DNA of 64,000 bases from Lentimicrobiaceae bacterium (GCA_002708315.1 PANC01000029.1:1-64000), one strand, 5' to 3'. Shown: positions 9,780 to 20,756, counted from the first letter of the stretch. The notes: generated from the sequence alone by a model not told the origin. Translations and numbers: made by a program.

Positions 9780-10175
9780 CTAATTTGACTTTTTTTTCTT
9801 TTTAAGGTAAAGCCAATAATATATCAAGATTCCAATAATAATGCCACAAACATCAGCTAAGAAATCGTATATGCTACCATGTCTTCTGATAAAAACATAC
9901 GATTGCAGTAACTCAGTGACCCCAGCAAAAATAGTAACGCTAATAAAAATAATTATAGCGTTTGATAATTTCTTTTCTTTGGGTAAATTTTGAATCCTAA
10001 TACCATACATGAGTAACATTACCTGGATACCAAAAATAAATAAATGAATTAGTTTGTCGTATGATAGCCAGTCCCAAAAAGAAACCATACGTGGGAAGTA
10101 GTTCCCAGGCAATCCCATTAATACCAGGATGATAATTGCCCATACTATTGATGGTATAAATCTCCTCGATGGCAT
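9780..10175 (-). CDS. VanZ-like integral membrane protein
   Basis: A 131-residue protein with about four hydrophobic segments (near 10-25, 44-62, 74-92, 105-125) and the VanZ-like features YDKLIHLFIFGIQ and GSIYDFLADVCGI, where the conserved histidine and aspartates sit. VanZ-like proteins are a broad family with mostly unknown roles; the namesake gives low-level teicoplanin resistance, but that should not be assumed here. It starts 6 bases after gcvH, a neighbourhood (gcvH-vanZ) common in Bacteroidota. Confidence 0.82.
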   Translation of the reverse strand: MPSRRFIPSIVWAIIILVLMGLPGNYFPRMVSFWDWLSYDKLIHLFIFGIQVMLLMYGIRIQNLPKEKKLSNAIIIFISVTIFAGVTELLQSYVFIRRHGSIYDFLADVCGIIIGILIYYWLYLKKKKKSN

Positions 10176-10181
10176 AAATAT

Positions 10182-10565
10182 TTATGCGTCAATTATTGAT
10201 GCATATGCATCTTTATCCAATAAATTATCTAGTTCTGCTTTATCTGTAATTTGCATTTTAATTACCCAACCATTACCATATGCGTCTTTGTTTATGGCTT
10301 CGGGATCGGATTCCAGTTCTTGGTTGAACTCAATAACAGTGCCTCCAATGGGCATGAACAAGTCTGAAACAGTTTTTACAGCCTCAATTGTTCCAAATGA
10401 TTCGCCTTTATCTAGTTTTTCACCTTGGGTTTCAACTTCAACAAATACTATATCTCCAAGCTCTTTTTGAGCATAGTCAGTAACGCCTACAAAAGCATAA
10501 TCACCATCTATTTTAAGCCATTCGTGATCTTCAGTGTAAAGTAAATTATCCGGGAAATTCATCAT
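10182..10565 (-). CDS. gcvH: Glycine cleavage system H protein
   Basis: The lipoyl carrier that moves the aminomethyl group between the P and T proteins of the glycine cleavage system. The lipoyl-lysine site is K64 in FGTIEAVKTVSD, and the N-terminal YTEDHEWLKIDGDYAFVGVTDYAQ is characteristic. Length 127 residues is normal. A second in-frame ATG one codon in could be the true start. The gene is 118 bases downstream of sprA, with a -7-like box in between, so it may have its own promoter. Confidence 0.95.
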   Translation of the reverse strand: MMNFPDNLLYTEDHEWLKIDGDYAFVGVTDYAQKELGDIVFVEVETQGEKLDKGESFGTIEAVKTVSDLFMPIGGTVIEFNQELESDPEAINKDAYGNGWVIKMQITDKAELDNLLDKDAYASIIDA

Positions 10566-10588
10566 TTTAGTTTTAAATATTACATCGA

Positions 10589-10596
10589 CAAATTTA
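10589..10596 (-). promoter_or_regulatory. Possible -7 box upstream of gcvH
   Basis: TAAATTTG on the minus strand matches TAnnTTTG, 23 bases before the gcvH start. A partner TTG exists only at non-ideal spacing (14 or 22 bases), so this is tentative. Confidence 0.35.
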
Positions 10597-10683
10597 AATT
10601 ATTTTTTGCCCAAGGAACCAAGTAGGTATAATTTTTTTACAAAAATTATAATCACTATAAACAACAATAATAAAAGCCGGGAA

Positions 10684-13600
10684 TTATTGTGCAAGATTAA
10701 ATCTTAGGCTAAATCCACCACTTGTAGTAGAGTTTGGCATTTGGTTAGATACGTATGGGTTATTGCTGGTCCAGTTGTAATAGAATTTAAGTTGTATACT
10801 TTGGCTTAGCATATAATCTGCAGCAAAGTTTAAGGTAAATTGTTTAGCACCAGCCGAAATCTGATTATTTACCTCATCAATTCTTCGTAAGGTTGTTTTA
10901 TTATCTCTAATTCCAAAGTCAAATTTTAAGTTTAAATCACTTTTGAAATTTTTGTTCTTGTTACTAGATCCTGACATGTTTCCAATGGTAAAGTTCAGAT
11001 TTTTAATTCTGTAACCCATACCAACAACAACTTCATTTCCACTCACCTCAGTAAGTTGGTTGTTAACAAAGCTGAGATCAAGTTTTCTAGATTTTTTAAA
11101 CTCAACCTTCGCTGATAGACTATTGTGCATGGTAACATCAACACCAATAAGTGGACTATATTGCTCCATGACGGAAACAATTCCAATATCATATTTTGTG
11201 ATATAGTTATAAGAATTAGGAAATGTCAAGCCTGGGTCTTCTGATTTAAAGTTAACATTTGTCGTCCATGATGATATGCTCAGCATTGACCTATAACCGT
11301 GTGTAATGTTTACTGATCTAAATAATTTTCCAACAGCTTTAATTTTAGTTAGTCCATTAAATGTTACTCGCCAGTTTGGAATAGGGAATGTTGGAAAAGG
11401 GCTCTTTATATTTACCTGTGAGGCTGATTCTCCAGAATAGGCAGATAGGAAAGCATAGTATAACACCGGCTGTGAAGTTGATGTATACCCCCTTGGATAT
11501 GTGCTACCAGCTAAACTATCATATACCTCTTCACCATCCCAAGAATTATTGTTGTTTGCTAATCTATATGCAACTTCTTTTCTTGATTCCAAGAATGTTG
11601 CAAACGTACCTGATATATTTGCTGAATCAGACTTCTCAAATGATGTTTTTATAATTGAATATGAAATACTGAAATTTCCTCCATCCATTGGAGTAAACTC
11701 TTCAAATACTGGGTTATTCATATCACTACTTCCATTTCGGAAGTAGGATTGATAATTACTTGCATATATTCTGTCACCATCAATATCTATCTTAATGGCA
11801 CCTAGAAAGTCAGCGTTAATTTTGTAAGACATTGATTCTGTTGACTTTCTCATATATGGATTATTCAAAATTGTATCTGCAGTTATCCATCCGTCTGCAG
11901 CTGCATCCCATTTAATATCCCTTTGATCTCCGAAAACAAACCCAAGTCCTGGAGCTGATGTTGCAAGGTTTACACCCATTAATTCTGGCTCCTGATTAAA
12001 TCCTGGAAGTACCATTCCATATCCGGAACTATAAGTTAATGAACCTCCCTTTATTGAGAGTAATGTTTTTACAACAGTTTCTCCTATTATTTTACCATAA
12101 TTAACTCTAGGTTTTTCTATTGTATCATTGGTATCATCCTGTGGAGGAGGAGCACCACCTCTAAGTCTTGATGATGGTCGTCCAGAACTACCTCTTTTTG
12201 GAGCAGTAAGCTTTTTGAAGTATGGAACCTTATTATAAAGTGTTTTGAGATCTAACTTACCATTTAATTGCTTTTGATTTGAATTCTCTATTGTATTTCC
12301 CATTCTCAATTGTATGGATGTTGGTGAAGCTGTCCATTTATAAAGTGCTTGATAACTTAAGGCAACTGTAACCCAATCTAGAAGAGGAATTTTTTTAAAT
12401 GGTAAATTATATGTTGCTTTAAATGATTGATTATATCGTTGCATGGTACCACCTGAAGTTATATCATTCCACACCTCTTGTTTATATTCCTCCCATTCTT
12501 GGGTGCTTTTGTCAGGATATATAGTGGGCTCTTTTATAAATGCATTGGCACCTGCTGCAAATTCAAACGTTAAGGATTTGGAAAAGTCATATTTTAGATC
12601 ATAATCTCTGTTCCAGCTCCATATGCGATCAATGGTTGGCTTTATTATGATATCACCAATACTCTTATCTCTATAGAGCATCTTTCTAATACTTCTATCC
12701 ATATCGGTGCGAAAGCTAAAGGTCTTTGGTAATAGATAAAAGTTAAAATCTTTTAATAGTCTGAGATGTTTACTATTGAGGGCTTTTGCCTTGTTGAGTG
12801 GTTTGTAATTTTTAGGTTTTGGATTGAAATTGTATCCCAAACCTCCTCTATACTGGTTTTGATCATCATACTCAAAATCTATATCTCTGTGCTTGTCTTG
12901 AGAATATGCAAATGAAACATCAAAGTTCTCAATATCATATATTCGTTGTTTTTTATTGGCACCAACCCTATCCTTGCGCACATTCATCAAGTTAAAATTT
13001 TGACGAATTGTTTTGTCAACCACCAACTTGCGCACGGAGTCACGTTTTTGTTTTTCTACATAAGTATCAAGATCATCTTCTAGAAGAACATCTGGTGCAA
13101 GTGGGTTATACTCGGGTGTTATTGTTGTTAATGCATAATCATAGTGAACAGGGATTCTAACACCGGCATCTTCACCAAAAAACTTACCCATGTCCAAGTC
13201 AGTTGCCACCATAAAGTTAGTAACATGTTCAAGAGGGATCTGACTAATTTTTTTCTCAATACTTGCAAATCCTGCAGAGCTATGTGAGCTAGTTACCACA
13301 ACTCTGCCAAGGTCTGCTAGAGTAGCCTCAACCCTTCCTGTAGCTGCCCAACCAGCATGGTCATTGAAATCAGTTAATCTGAGTTCATCAAACCAAAGTA
13401 TCGCACTTTTGTCAGATCCATCGTCATCGGTTACACTACGTTGTTTAGGGTTCCTAACGCCCAATAAAATTCCCTTTACATCGCTGATACTTGGGCTTCC
13501 AAGTACGGTTATCTTATTTTTCCCAATATATTCAGTATAAGGTTTATCAAGTCTATATTGGCTATTGGGATCTCGCATTGCCACATTCCTATTTTGCTTA

Positions 13601-16600
13601 ATTCTCACCAGTTGTTGCAATTCAATATCAAAATTATTTACTTCTGGCCAAATACTATCTACATCATTTGCAGTTGTATACCATTCGGTAAACTCAAGGG
13701 GTACTTCATACTCATAGTAATTGTCTGTGAAGTCTGCTCCTATTCTTATGAATGCAGTTAGGTCACCGTAGTTTAAGTCTTCTTCAACCTTCATCTTCTC
13801 AGCATGCACAAACATCTTTAAACGTTTATATTGTCTAAAGTCAAAATCCGTAGTCTTAAATACTCCCCTTGCGTCTCCATCAAAAAGATTTGCTGTGGTA
13901 AGTTCAATGGATTGCTCATTCTGAAGAACATAACTTGTTGTCCCAAAGTTTGATTCACGTTCTATGCCCGGAGGAATTACGTAAGGTACAGGTTCACGTT
14001 TTCCATTTTCTTCAATATTAACGGTTGCGACTGTGAAATTAGTTTCGTTACCATAATCTCCAGTAGGATAATCTCCTGGCTCAAGTATTGGATAGTTATA
14101 TCTTCTCCATTCTCCTCTAACTAGCTCAAATGTTGCAAACCTTACTACAATGGGTTTCTCAAATTCTTTCATGAACATTCTCATGAAACGAATTGATCGA
14201 AAATCATTTATGTTACCAATTATTTCATCAGGATTCTGTACAGGAATTTTAAACTGATACCAATTAACACTTGTTAGGTCACCATTTGCTAGTTTGATAT
14301 CTTGGGCTTCAAATACATCTGTTATGTAGTTCTGACCTACTTCCATTTTATTGGGGTCCAACTCAACTTTGTATTGAAAATACCTTTCAGATTCACTTAG
14401 TGTATTATCACGGTTAATATCCTCAACATTTGGCAAATTAGTTGCTGCGGTTGGATATGCTTCAGGATTTTGACCATCTGTTGGTGAGTTACCTTCAGAA
14501 TTATTGTACTTCTTATACCTTTCGGTTACACTTGAATACTTTGCTTCCTGATCATAATCAGAACCTCTAAAATAATGGTAATCATCCGTGGAAGGGTCTT
14601 GGAGTGAAGTCAGGTATGCATTAGAGTTAGAACCATATTTATTTCTAATTACGTCTAGGTAAGTTGATTTATAGAAAGATTGTTCATCACCATTGTCTGT
14701 TGTATTAGGGTTACCTAATAGTCCGTCATAGCCTACATCTTGGAATTCACGACTACCGCCCAGGCTACTAAATGATTCAACTAATGCTTGTAAAGAAGGG
14801 ATTCGCCCCCAAATAGTTGTATCAACATTTTCCACAACCGATGAGGTTGGTAATCCATTCTCATAACTCTTTCTTCCATCTTTGAGAATATCCTCTGAAA
14901 TCTCACCAAGGTTAATATATAGTTCACCTTTATTATCTGGGTCTTCAGTGAATGGATCCATTATCCAAAACTCTATGTATTCAATGTTTGCTGCCTCAAA
15001 GTCAGATGTTTCAATTTCTCTCATCATACCGCCCCATCTTGATCCAGGATTTTCTAGTAGCCCTTCTTCATCTATACCATCTGAGTAATTATTTGCTTCT
15101 ACATCAAAGTTATAGGATCCTTTTTCTGTTGGGAAGTAAGAAAGGTTTAATACTGCAATATTTGTTGGTATGTTGTTAAGATTATAATCTTTATTTGGGA
15201 AAACCTCTTTTTGAAAAACTTGACGAACAGAGTTCTTGCTAATTTCATTTTTATCAACATTTGCTGGACGAAAACCTCCTCTTACATCATAAAATAATGG
15301 ATCAATTATATACCATGCAAATTTTGCGCGGTTCTTTCCGTAGGCGTACTTATTTATTAGCGATGTATCAGAGATTTGTGCTTCTGGAAAAATATTGGGC
15401 TGACCTTGGGGTGTACTAGCAAGGAACCACATATTTGTATTTTTTAAGTCTATCGATGAAGATGCTCCTTCAAAATCATCTATGTAGGAGGTTCCGGATG
15501 AACCAATGGCCTTACTATGGCCTGGTATGAACTGTGCAAATTCTCCATCAATATTTATTTGACTTACTTCTTTTGTGGATATTCCGGGCAGCTTATCAAC
15601 CATTTTTGTAAGCCACCTTGATTCAGTTCTATAACTCATATCTATGCCCCACATAGTATTTGAAATGGGGTCATCACCATAGTTCACTTTTTGAGTTAGG
15701 GGTCGTTCATGTAGGTTTAAAAGTGTACCACCTATATGAAAATCCTTATTGATTTCATGATCTATGTGTATACCCATCATCCTTTTCTGTTGGATATTGA
15801 ACATCGAATTACTTTCGAGCGAAACGTTTATAGGCACTCCGGAGTTCATTATACCATCATTAATAATCTTAACTCGCCCCAAGGTGTAGTCAACAGTATA
15901 ATCTACATTTTCCACAAGAGGAACTCCCCCTGCCGTGACCTTGACTGATCCCTGAGGCACATTCAATGCATTTAAACTAATATCAGCTCCTCCAGATGAG
16001 CTATACATACCTTCCAAAAGAAATCTATTTTTATCCGGAAATTGTTCGGCACCTGCCTTTGTCATTGAATACAGCGAGTCATAGGCATACATGTTTGCAT
16101 ATTCAGGATCATTTGGAAACAAGGAATCTCTTATATAACTCCCAAATGGTTCAATGTTCGTGAAAAATATTCTACCATTAGAGGCTTGTATTGTGCCACC
16201 ATTTATTGCTGCGCCATCTATGAAGTCAAATATTCCATCTCCACCAGGGATTGGGTTTAATTGATTATCTAAATTATCCATCCCAAATAAATGCAACAAA
16301 GGCACTCCTGTGACTTCTGAACTTCCTTCGGTAAAATATCCCGTAGGAACTCCTTCTTGGTTTCCAGAGTATAATATGTTAAACATAAAGTTCTGTTTCT
16401 GCACTTGATATGCTCCAATTGAATATACATTTTTCATCATCAGATCCCACATTGGCATATTTGTGTTCAGGGTATTACTTTTCAGAAGTTTAACAACTAG
16501 ATTATTTGGTGCAACAATTCCTTGATCTGAGAATTCACCAACTTGATAAACACTATCACTACCTATTACGGTATATTGATAGGCTACTGCTAGAACTTGA

Positions 16601-18027
16601 TCCGAAGATAGCGTTGTATTTAATGATAGAAACCCTAGCTTTCTATTCATATTATATTCAGATTCTCTCAGTTTACGAGCATTCTCAAGCTTCACATAAT
16701 CCTCTCCAGCAACAAAATACCCAGTTTTTCCAACCCTAAGTGGGTCTCCGCTAAGGTAATTTGTAACAGTGCTAATACGTCGGATTTGATTGGTGTCTAA
16801 ACTACCCATCAAACTATTTGAGTAATTTGATGGTTTTATGCCACCTGGCAATGCATAGATATATGGACTGTATATGTCTTCCTGTATACCCGTACCAAGA
16901 TCTGTGAATGCAACTATATTTCTGTTTTCTTCTGTGGCAGCTCCAATATTTGTAACCCAAACTTCTACTTTTGTAATGTTAACATCAGATGCTATGATTG
17001 GTAATTGGGAAAGAGCTTTTGAGTAATCATCTCTAAAGGAATGTGCAAAGAAAAAGTGTTTGTTTTGTTCATAATCAAGCGCTGTGAGTTTAAACCTTTG
17101 TGTTTGGGCTCCTCCTTCAACTGTAATATTCTTGGTTTCACTTTGTTGTTGAGAGAATATTGCTGTAATATGTGTTTTTCCAAACTGCAATTCTGTTTTA
17201 ACACCAAATAAACTTTGACTTCCGCTAATGAGGGTAGAACTTAATGGTAGGCTTACATTCCCTGCCTCAATGAGCTTTATTATTTCATCCTCCTTACCTT
17301 CGTACTTTAGTTTTAGAGTGTTTTCAAAGTCAAATGAAGATTCTGTATTGTAATTTGCTTTAAACTCTATTTTATCTCCAATCTTTGCTACCACATTCAT
17401 TTGAATCTTCATATCGAAATCAAAATTTGTGGTTTTACGCTGTCGTACATCCAGAGCTGGATCATCTCTTTTTGTTGATAAAATACCAAAACTTACCTCT
17501 GCTGAACCTTGGGGTCTAATATCGATGGTATTGCTTCCAAATATTCTATCAAAGGCTTCTCCACCCACATAAATTTTTGGTATTAACCTCTCACCTTCTG
17601 CAGTACCTGCTGTTTGGTTTCTCTCATTCCAATAATCAGAAACATCTTTCTCTAATTCATAATTTTGATATTCATCAAAGTCCATCGTTGTTGGTGGTCT
17701 GTAGTAAAAATCACCAACTTTATTTACAAACTCATAGGAATTTGTTTCAGGATTATAAAAAATCTCTTTTTGGATGTTTGCAGGTGGTTGTAAAAATAAT
17801 GGGCTTGTGTTCTGTTGGTCTATGTACGGGTTCCCTGTAAAATCATTGAATGGGAATAAAAGATTGTATTCAGAAGTATCAGAATTTTGATTATTTGGAT
17901 AATTAACATTTTGGGATTGTATTGAGATTGAGATCAGCAATAGAGTGACCACCAAAAATGAAAATACAACTTTACCTGTTAGGATATATATATTATCTCT
18001 AATCAAAATCTTTACATTTATAGACAC
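10684..18027 (-). CDS. sprA: SprA, T9SS outer-membrane translocon / gliding motility protein
   Basis: A 2447-residue exported protein with an N-terminal signal region (hydrophobic VVFSFLVVTLLLISISIQSQ, ending near residue 39), in the size range of SprA/Sov proteins. SprA forms the very large beta-barrel through which T9SS cargo crosses the outer membrane; in gliding species it is also needed for adhesin secretion. The C-terminal part is rich in alternating beta-strands and ends in FSLRFNLAQ, as expected for a barrel. A basic, proline-rich insert near residue 1950 (GSSGRPSSRLRGGAPPP) looks disordered. It begins 19 bases after ruvA and shares its promoter region; ruvA-sprA-gcvH is a typical Bacteroidota order. 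Two T9SS cargo genes are in this window. It makes up about 11% of the window. Confidence 0.95.
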   Translation of the reverse strand: MSINVKILIRDNIYILTGKVVFSFLVVTLLLISISIQSQNVNYPNNQNSDTSEYNLLFPFNDFTGNPYIDQQNTSPLFLQPPANIQKEIFYNPETNSYEFVNKVGDFYYRPPTTMDFDEYQNYELEKDVSDYWNERNQTAGTAEGERLIPKIYVGGEAFDRIFGSNTIDIRPQGSAEVSFGILSTKRDDPALDVRQRKTTNFDFDMKIQMNVVAKIGDKIEFKANYNTESSFDFENTLKLKYEGKEDEIIKLIEAGNVSLPLSSTLISGSQSLFGVKTELQFGKTHITAIFSQQQSETKNITVEGGAQTQRFKLTALDYEQNKHFFFAHSFRDDYSKALSQLPIIASDVNITKVEVWVTNIGAATEENRNIVAFTDLGTGIQEDIYSPYIYALPGGIKPSNYSNSLMGSLDTNQIRRISTVTNYLSGDPLRVGKTGYFVAGEDYVKLENARKLRESEYNMNRKLGFLSLNTTLSSDQVLAVAYQYTVIGSDSVYQVGEFSDQGIVAPNNLVVKLLKSNTLNTNMPMWDLMMKNVYSIGAYQVQKQNFMFNILYSGNQEGVPTGYFTEGSSEVTGVPLLHLFGMDNLDNQLNPIPGGDGIFDFIDGAAINGGTIQASNGRIFFTNIEPFGSYIRDSLFPNDPEYANMYAYDSLYSMTKAGAEQFPDKNRFLLEGMYSSSGGADISLNALNVPQGSVKVTAGGVPLVENVDYTVDYTLGRVKIINDGIMNSGVPINVSLESNSMFNIQQKRMMGIHIDHEINKDFHIGGTLLNLHERPLTQKVNYGDDPISNTMWGIDMSYRTESRWLTKMVDKLPGISTKEVSQINIDGEFAQFIPGHSKAIGSSGTSYIDDFEGASSSIDLKNTNMWFLASTPQGQPNIFPEAQISDTSLINKYAYGKNRAKFAWYIIDPLFYDVRGGFRPANVDKNEISKNSVRQVFQKEVFPNKDYNLNNIPTNIAVLNLSYFPTEKGSYNFDVEANNYSDGIDEEGLLENPGSRWGGMMREIETSDFEAANIEYIEFWIMDPFTEDPDNKGELYINLGEISEDILKDGRKSYENGLPTSSVVENVDTTIWGRIPSLQALVESFSSLGGSREFQDVGYDGLLGNPNTTDNGDEQSFYKSTYLDVIRNKYGSNSNAYLTSLQDPSTDDYHYFRGSDYDQEAKYSSVTERYKKYNNSEGNSPTDGQNPEAYPTAATNLPNVEDINRDNTLSESERYFQYKVELDPNKMEVGQNYITDVFEAQDIKLANGDLTSVNWYQFKIPVQNPDEIIGNINDFRSIRFMRMFMKEFEKPIVVRFATFELVRGEWRRYNYPILEPGDYPTGDYGNETNFTVATVNIEENGKREPVPYVIPPGIERESNFGTTSYVLQNEQSIELTTANLFDGDARGVFKTTDFDFRQYKRLKMFVHAEKMKVEEDLNYGDLTAFIRIGADFTDNYYEYEVPLEFTEWYTTANDVDSIWPEVNNFDIELQQLVRIKQNRNVAMRDPNSQYRLDKPYTEYIGKNKITVLGSPSISDVKGILLGVRNPKQRSVTDDDGSDKSAILWFDELRLTDFNDHAGWAATGRVEATLADLGRVVVTSSHSSAGFASIEKKISQIPLEHVTNFMVATDLDMGKFFGEDAGVRIPVHYDYALTTITPEYNPLAPDVLLEDDLDTYVEKQKRDSVRKLVVDKTIRQNFNLMNVRKDRVGANKKQRIYDIENFDVSFAYSQDKHRDIDFEYDDQNQYRGGLGYNFNPKPKNYKPLNKAKALNSKHLRLLKDFNFYLLPKTFSFRTDMDRSIRKMLYRDKSIGDIIIKPTIDRIWSWNRDYDLKYDFSKSLTFEFAAGANAFIKEPTIYPDKSTQEWEEYKQEVWNDITSGGTMQRYNQSFKATYNLPFKKIPLLDWVTVALSYQALYKWTASPTSIQLRMGNTIENSNQKQLNGKLDLKTLYNKVPYFKKLTAPKRGSSGRPSSRLRGGAPPPQDDTNDTIEKPRVNYGKIIGETVVKTLLSIKGGSLTYSSGYGMVLPGFNQEPELMGVNLATSAPGLGFVFGDQRDIKWDAAADGWITADTILNNPYMRKSTESMSYKINADFLGAIKIDIDGDRIYASNYQSYFRNGSSDMNNPVFEEFTPMDGGNFSISYSIIKTSFEKSDSANISGTFATFLESRKEVAYRLANNNNSWDGEEVYDSLAGSTYPRGYTSTSQPVLYYAFLSAYSGESASQVNIKSPFPTFPIPNWRVTFNGLTKIKAVGKLFRSVNITHGYRSMLSISSWTTNVNFKSEDPGLTFPNSYNYITKYDIGIVSVMEQYSPLIGVDVTMHNSLSAKVEFKKSRKLDLSFVNNQLTEVSGNEVVVGMGYRIKNLNFTIGNMSGSSNKNKNFKSDLNLKFDFGIRDNKTTLRRIDEVNNQISAGAKQFTLNFAADYMLSQSIQLKFYYNWTSNNPYVSNQMPNSTTSGGFSLRFNLAQ

Positions 18028-18046
18028 GAACCCAAACGCAGAGCTT

Positions 18047-18628
18047 TTACATCATTTTTAAAGCTTCCTTTATCAGTCCCTCCACATCAGAAACGTTGCC
18101 TGATTTAAGAACCTTGTCTAAAGCTTTTTCCACTGATTGTTTAGCAAACCCTAAAACCAGTAACCCAGATAACGCTTCTTCCCTAATTGTATTGTGGGTT
18201 TCGTCTATTATTTCAAGTTCAATACCTGATTTTATAAGTTTATCTTTTAAATCTATAATAATTCTCTGAGCAGTTTTGCCTCCAATTCCCTTAACTCCCT
18301 GTAAAACATCGGCTTTAGATTGTACAATTGCATCATATGCCTCATCGGTTGTTAATGATGAAAGAATTAGTCGTGCAGTATTAGCTCCAACTCCCGAAAC
18401 AGTTATTAGTTTTTCGAATATCAACCTCTCATTAATATCAGAAAACCCGTAAAGCACATGAGCATCTTCACGCACAGCAAAATGAGTAAAAAGTTTGATA
18501 TTCTCCTGATCCTTTATTTTAGAATAAGTTGTTAATGAGATATTTACCATGAAACCTATTCCTCCAACGTCGATTACTACATAGGTAGGAGTTTTCTCCA
18601 CTAGTTTCCCTTTAAGATAATTATACAT
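18047..18628 (-). CDS. ruvA: Holliday junction branch migration protein RuvA
   Basis: Binds four-way DNA junctions and loads RuvB. The OB-fold N-terminus (MYNYLKGKLVEKTPTYVVID) and two helix-hairpin-helix motifs (VSGVGANTARLIL and VKGIGGKTAQRIII) are present, followed by the C-terminal RuvB-binding domain. 193 residues is normal. It is the first gene before sprA and has the best promoter match in the window. Confidence 0.96.
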   Translation of the reverse strand: MYNYLKGKLVEKTPTYVVIDVGGIGFMVNISLTTYSKIKDQENIKLFTHFAVREDAHVLYGFSDINERLIFEKLITVSGVGANTARLILSSLTTDEAYDAIVQSKADVLQGVKGIGGKTAQRIIIDLKDKLIKSGIELEIIDETHNTIREEALSGLLVLGFAKQSVEKALDKVLKSGNVSDVEGLIKEALKMM

Positions 18629-18670
18629 TGTATCTTATGTAAATGTTGTTTATTGTATTGTTGTAACTGA

Positions 18671-18700
18671 CAAAAATACGATTTATATGCTTTTGTGCAA
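18671..18700 (-). promoter_or_regulatory. Promoter of ruvA (and probably sprA)
   Basis: On the minus strand TTG (18700-18698), a 19-base spacer and TATTTTTG (18678-18671) match the Bacteroidota -33/-7 consensus with ideal spacing. The predicted start is near 18665, giving a leader of about 36 bases. Confidence 0.7.
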
Positions 18701-18764
18701 TTATTTAGTAGCAACTTAGAAGTATGAATCTAATGTCTTTAATTGTGAGTTTGAAACCAATAAA

Positions 18765-20648
18765 TTAATTAATCTTGGAGTAATATTTTTTAATATTAGA
18801 TACTATGCTCTTGGTGTCATAACCACTCTCTTTATAGAGGGATTCCACATTTCCATGACCTATAAACTTATCAGGAACTCCCATTGTAACTATTTTTGTA
18901 GTAAAGTCATTGTTATTTTTAAAAGTGATTACTTTACTTCCCAAACCACCAGATATAATGCCATCTTCAACTGTAATTATTAGGTCATAATTCTCAAAAA
19001 CTTCATGCAACAGTTTCGTATCCAATGGAGCAATAAATCTCATGTCGATTAAAGATGGAAAAATACCTGTCTCATTAAGTTTTTTAATAGCTTCCATTGC
19101 AATGTTTCCAGCATGACCAATTGTTAGGATGGCAATTTTGTTTCCTTTTATAACGATACGTCCTTTTCCAATTTCGACCTTTTCCAAGACAGTCTCCCAG
19201 TTTTGTATTGTTCCTTTTCTTCTTGGATATCGAATAGCAATAGGACCATTTTTATAACTTGAAGCTGTAAACATAAAATTCCTAAGTTCAACCTCGTTCA
19301 TTGGCGCGCAAACTATCATATTTGGAATAGTGCTCATAAATGATATGTCAAATACTCCATGATGAGTTGCACCATCTTCCCCAACTAACCCTGCTCTATC
19401 TATGGCAAATACAACAGGTAATTTTTGAAGCGCAACATCGTGAATAACCTGATCGTAAGCTCGTTGGAGGAATGTTGAATAAATAGTGCAAAATGGTTTA
19501 AATCCTTCTGCAGCAATGCCAGCTGCAAAAGTTACAGCATGCTGTTCTGCAATTCCAACATCAAATACTCTGTTTGGGTATTTATCTCTCATGTAGTTCA
19601 TGGCTGATCCAGTAGGCATAGCCGGAGTAATTCCAATTATCTTTTCGTTTGATGTTGCAAGTTCAAGCAATGTTTTACCATAAACCTCTTGGTATGTAGA
19701 ATTTTTAGATATGGTTTCCGAGTTTATTTCACCAGTTTGTCTGTCAAATTTACCAGGAGCATGATATAATGTTTGCTCTTCTTCTGCTTTTTTGAATCCC
19801 TTACCTTTCTTTGTGATAATATGCAGAAGTTTTGGTCCTGGAATACTTTTTATTTCATTTAAAACCTCAATCAAACCTTGAACATCATGCCCATCTACAG
19901 GTCCGAAATAAGCGAAATTCATTGCTTCAAAAAGATTACTTTTTCTTTGAAAGTTTCCTTTTATTGATGATTTGTTTTTACTCAAATCATCTACATTTTT
20001 AATGGCTACGCCCAATGCCTTCCAATTCTTTAGGTCATATTTGGCAGAACTAGCTATCTGGGAAAAGTAATTTTTTAGAGAGCCAACATTTTCATCTATC
20101 GATATGCCATTATCGTTTAGTATGATTAGAATGTCAGAGTCTGTTGTACCTGCATTATTGATTCCTTCAAATGCCATTCCACCGGTTAGAGCGCCATCCC
20201 CTATAATGGCAATATGTTTGCGGTCTGACTCTCCTTTTAGCTTGGAGGCCTCAGACATTCCCAATGCTGCAGATATTGAGGTTGAAGCATGTCCTGTGCC
20301 AAATGCGTCATATTCACTCTCACTTCTTATGGGAAAACCACCAATACCTCCATATTGTCGGTTTGTGTAGAACTGATTTCGTCTTCCTGTTAAAATTTTA
20401 TGTCCATATGCTTGATGACCAACATCCCAAATGAGCCTATCATATGGTGTGTCAAAAACCTTATGCACTGCAACAGTAAGTTCAACAACTCCAAGACTGG
20501 AACCCAAATGACCTGGATGAACAGAAACTACATCCAGTATAAACTCCCTAAGCTCATTACATAATTTGACTAATTCAAAATCATTAAGGGTTTTTAAATC
20601 TTTAGGAGAATCTATTTTTGATAATATGGTTCCTTCTTTTGGTGTCAT
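18765..20648 (-). CDS. dxs: 1-deoxy-D-xylulose-5-phosphate synthase
   Basis: First enzyme of the MEP isoprenoid pathway: condenses pyruvate with glyceraldehyde 3-phosphate using thiamine diphosphate. Visible motifs are GHQAYGHKILTGRR, the TPP-binding GDGALTGGMAFEGINNAG, GPVDGHD, and the transketolase-type catalytic glutamate in VGIAEQHAVTFAAG. Length 627 is normal. A -7-like box (TAAATTTG, 20729-20722) lies about 75 bases upstream, within the gap to the steroid-reductase-like gene. Isoprenoid supply could connect with the lipid-type genes just upstream, but the neighbours are only loosely spaced. Confidence 0.96.
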   Translation of the reverse strand: MTPKEGTILSKIDSPKDLKTLNDFELVKLCNELREFILDVVSVHPGHLGSSLGVVELTVAVHKVFDTPYDRLIWDVGHQAYGHKILTGRRNQFYTNRQYGGIGGFPIRSESEYDAFGTGHASTSISAALGMSEASKLKGESDRKHIAIIGDGALTGGMAFEGINNAGTTDSDILIILNDNGISIDENVGSLKNYFSQIASSAKYDLKNWKALGVAIKNVDDLSKNKSSIKGNFQRKSNLFEAMNFAYFGPVDGHDVQGLIEVLNEIKSIPGPKLLHIITKKGKGFKKAEEEQTLYHAPGKFDRQTGEINSETISKNSTYQEVYGKTLLELATSNEKIIGITPAMPTGSAMNYMRDKYPNRVFDVGIAEQHAVTFAAGIAAEGFKPFCTIYSTFLQRAYDQVIHDVALQKLPVVFAIDRAGLVGEDGATHHGVFDISFMSTIPNMIVCAPMNEVELRNFMFTASSYKNGPIAIRYPRRKGTIQNWETVLEKVEIGKGRIVIKGNKIAILTIGHAGNIAMEAIKKLNETGIFPSLIDMRFIAPLDTKLLHEVFENYDLIITVEDGIISGGLGSKVITFKNNNDFTTKIVTMGVPDKFIGHGNVESLYKESGYDTKSIVSNIKKYYSKIN

Positions 20649-20756
20649 CAGTGGATAAATGAGAATAAATCAGTATTTAGTACATCAACTTTATCAATTT
20701 CAGTCTTCTGAATTGAAGTAGCAAATTTATTGGTTTTATAAACATCAATATTTATA

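Noticed and set aside
13558..13761. Several short plus-strand frames over sprA
   Set aside because: They are antisense shadows of the long sprA reading frame without start context or family resemblance.
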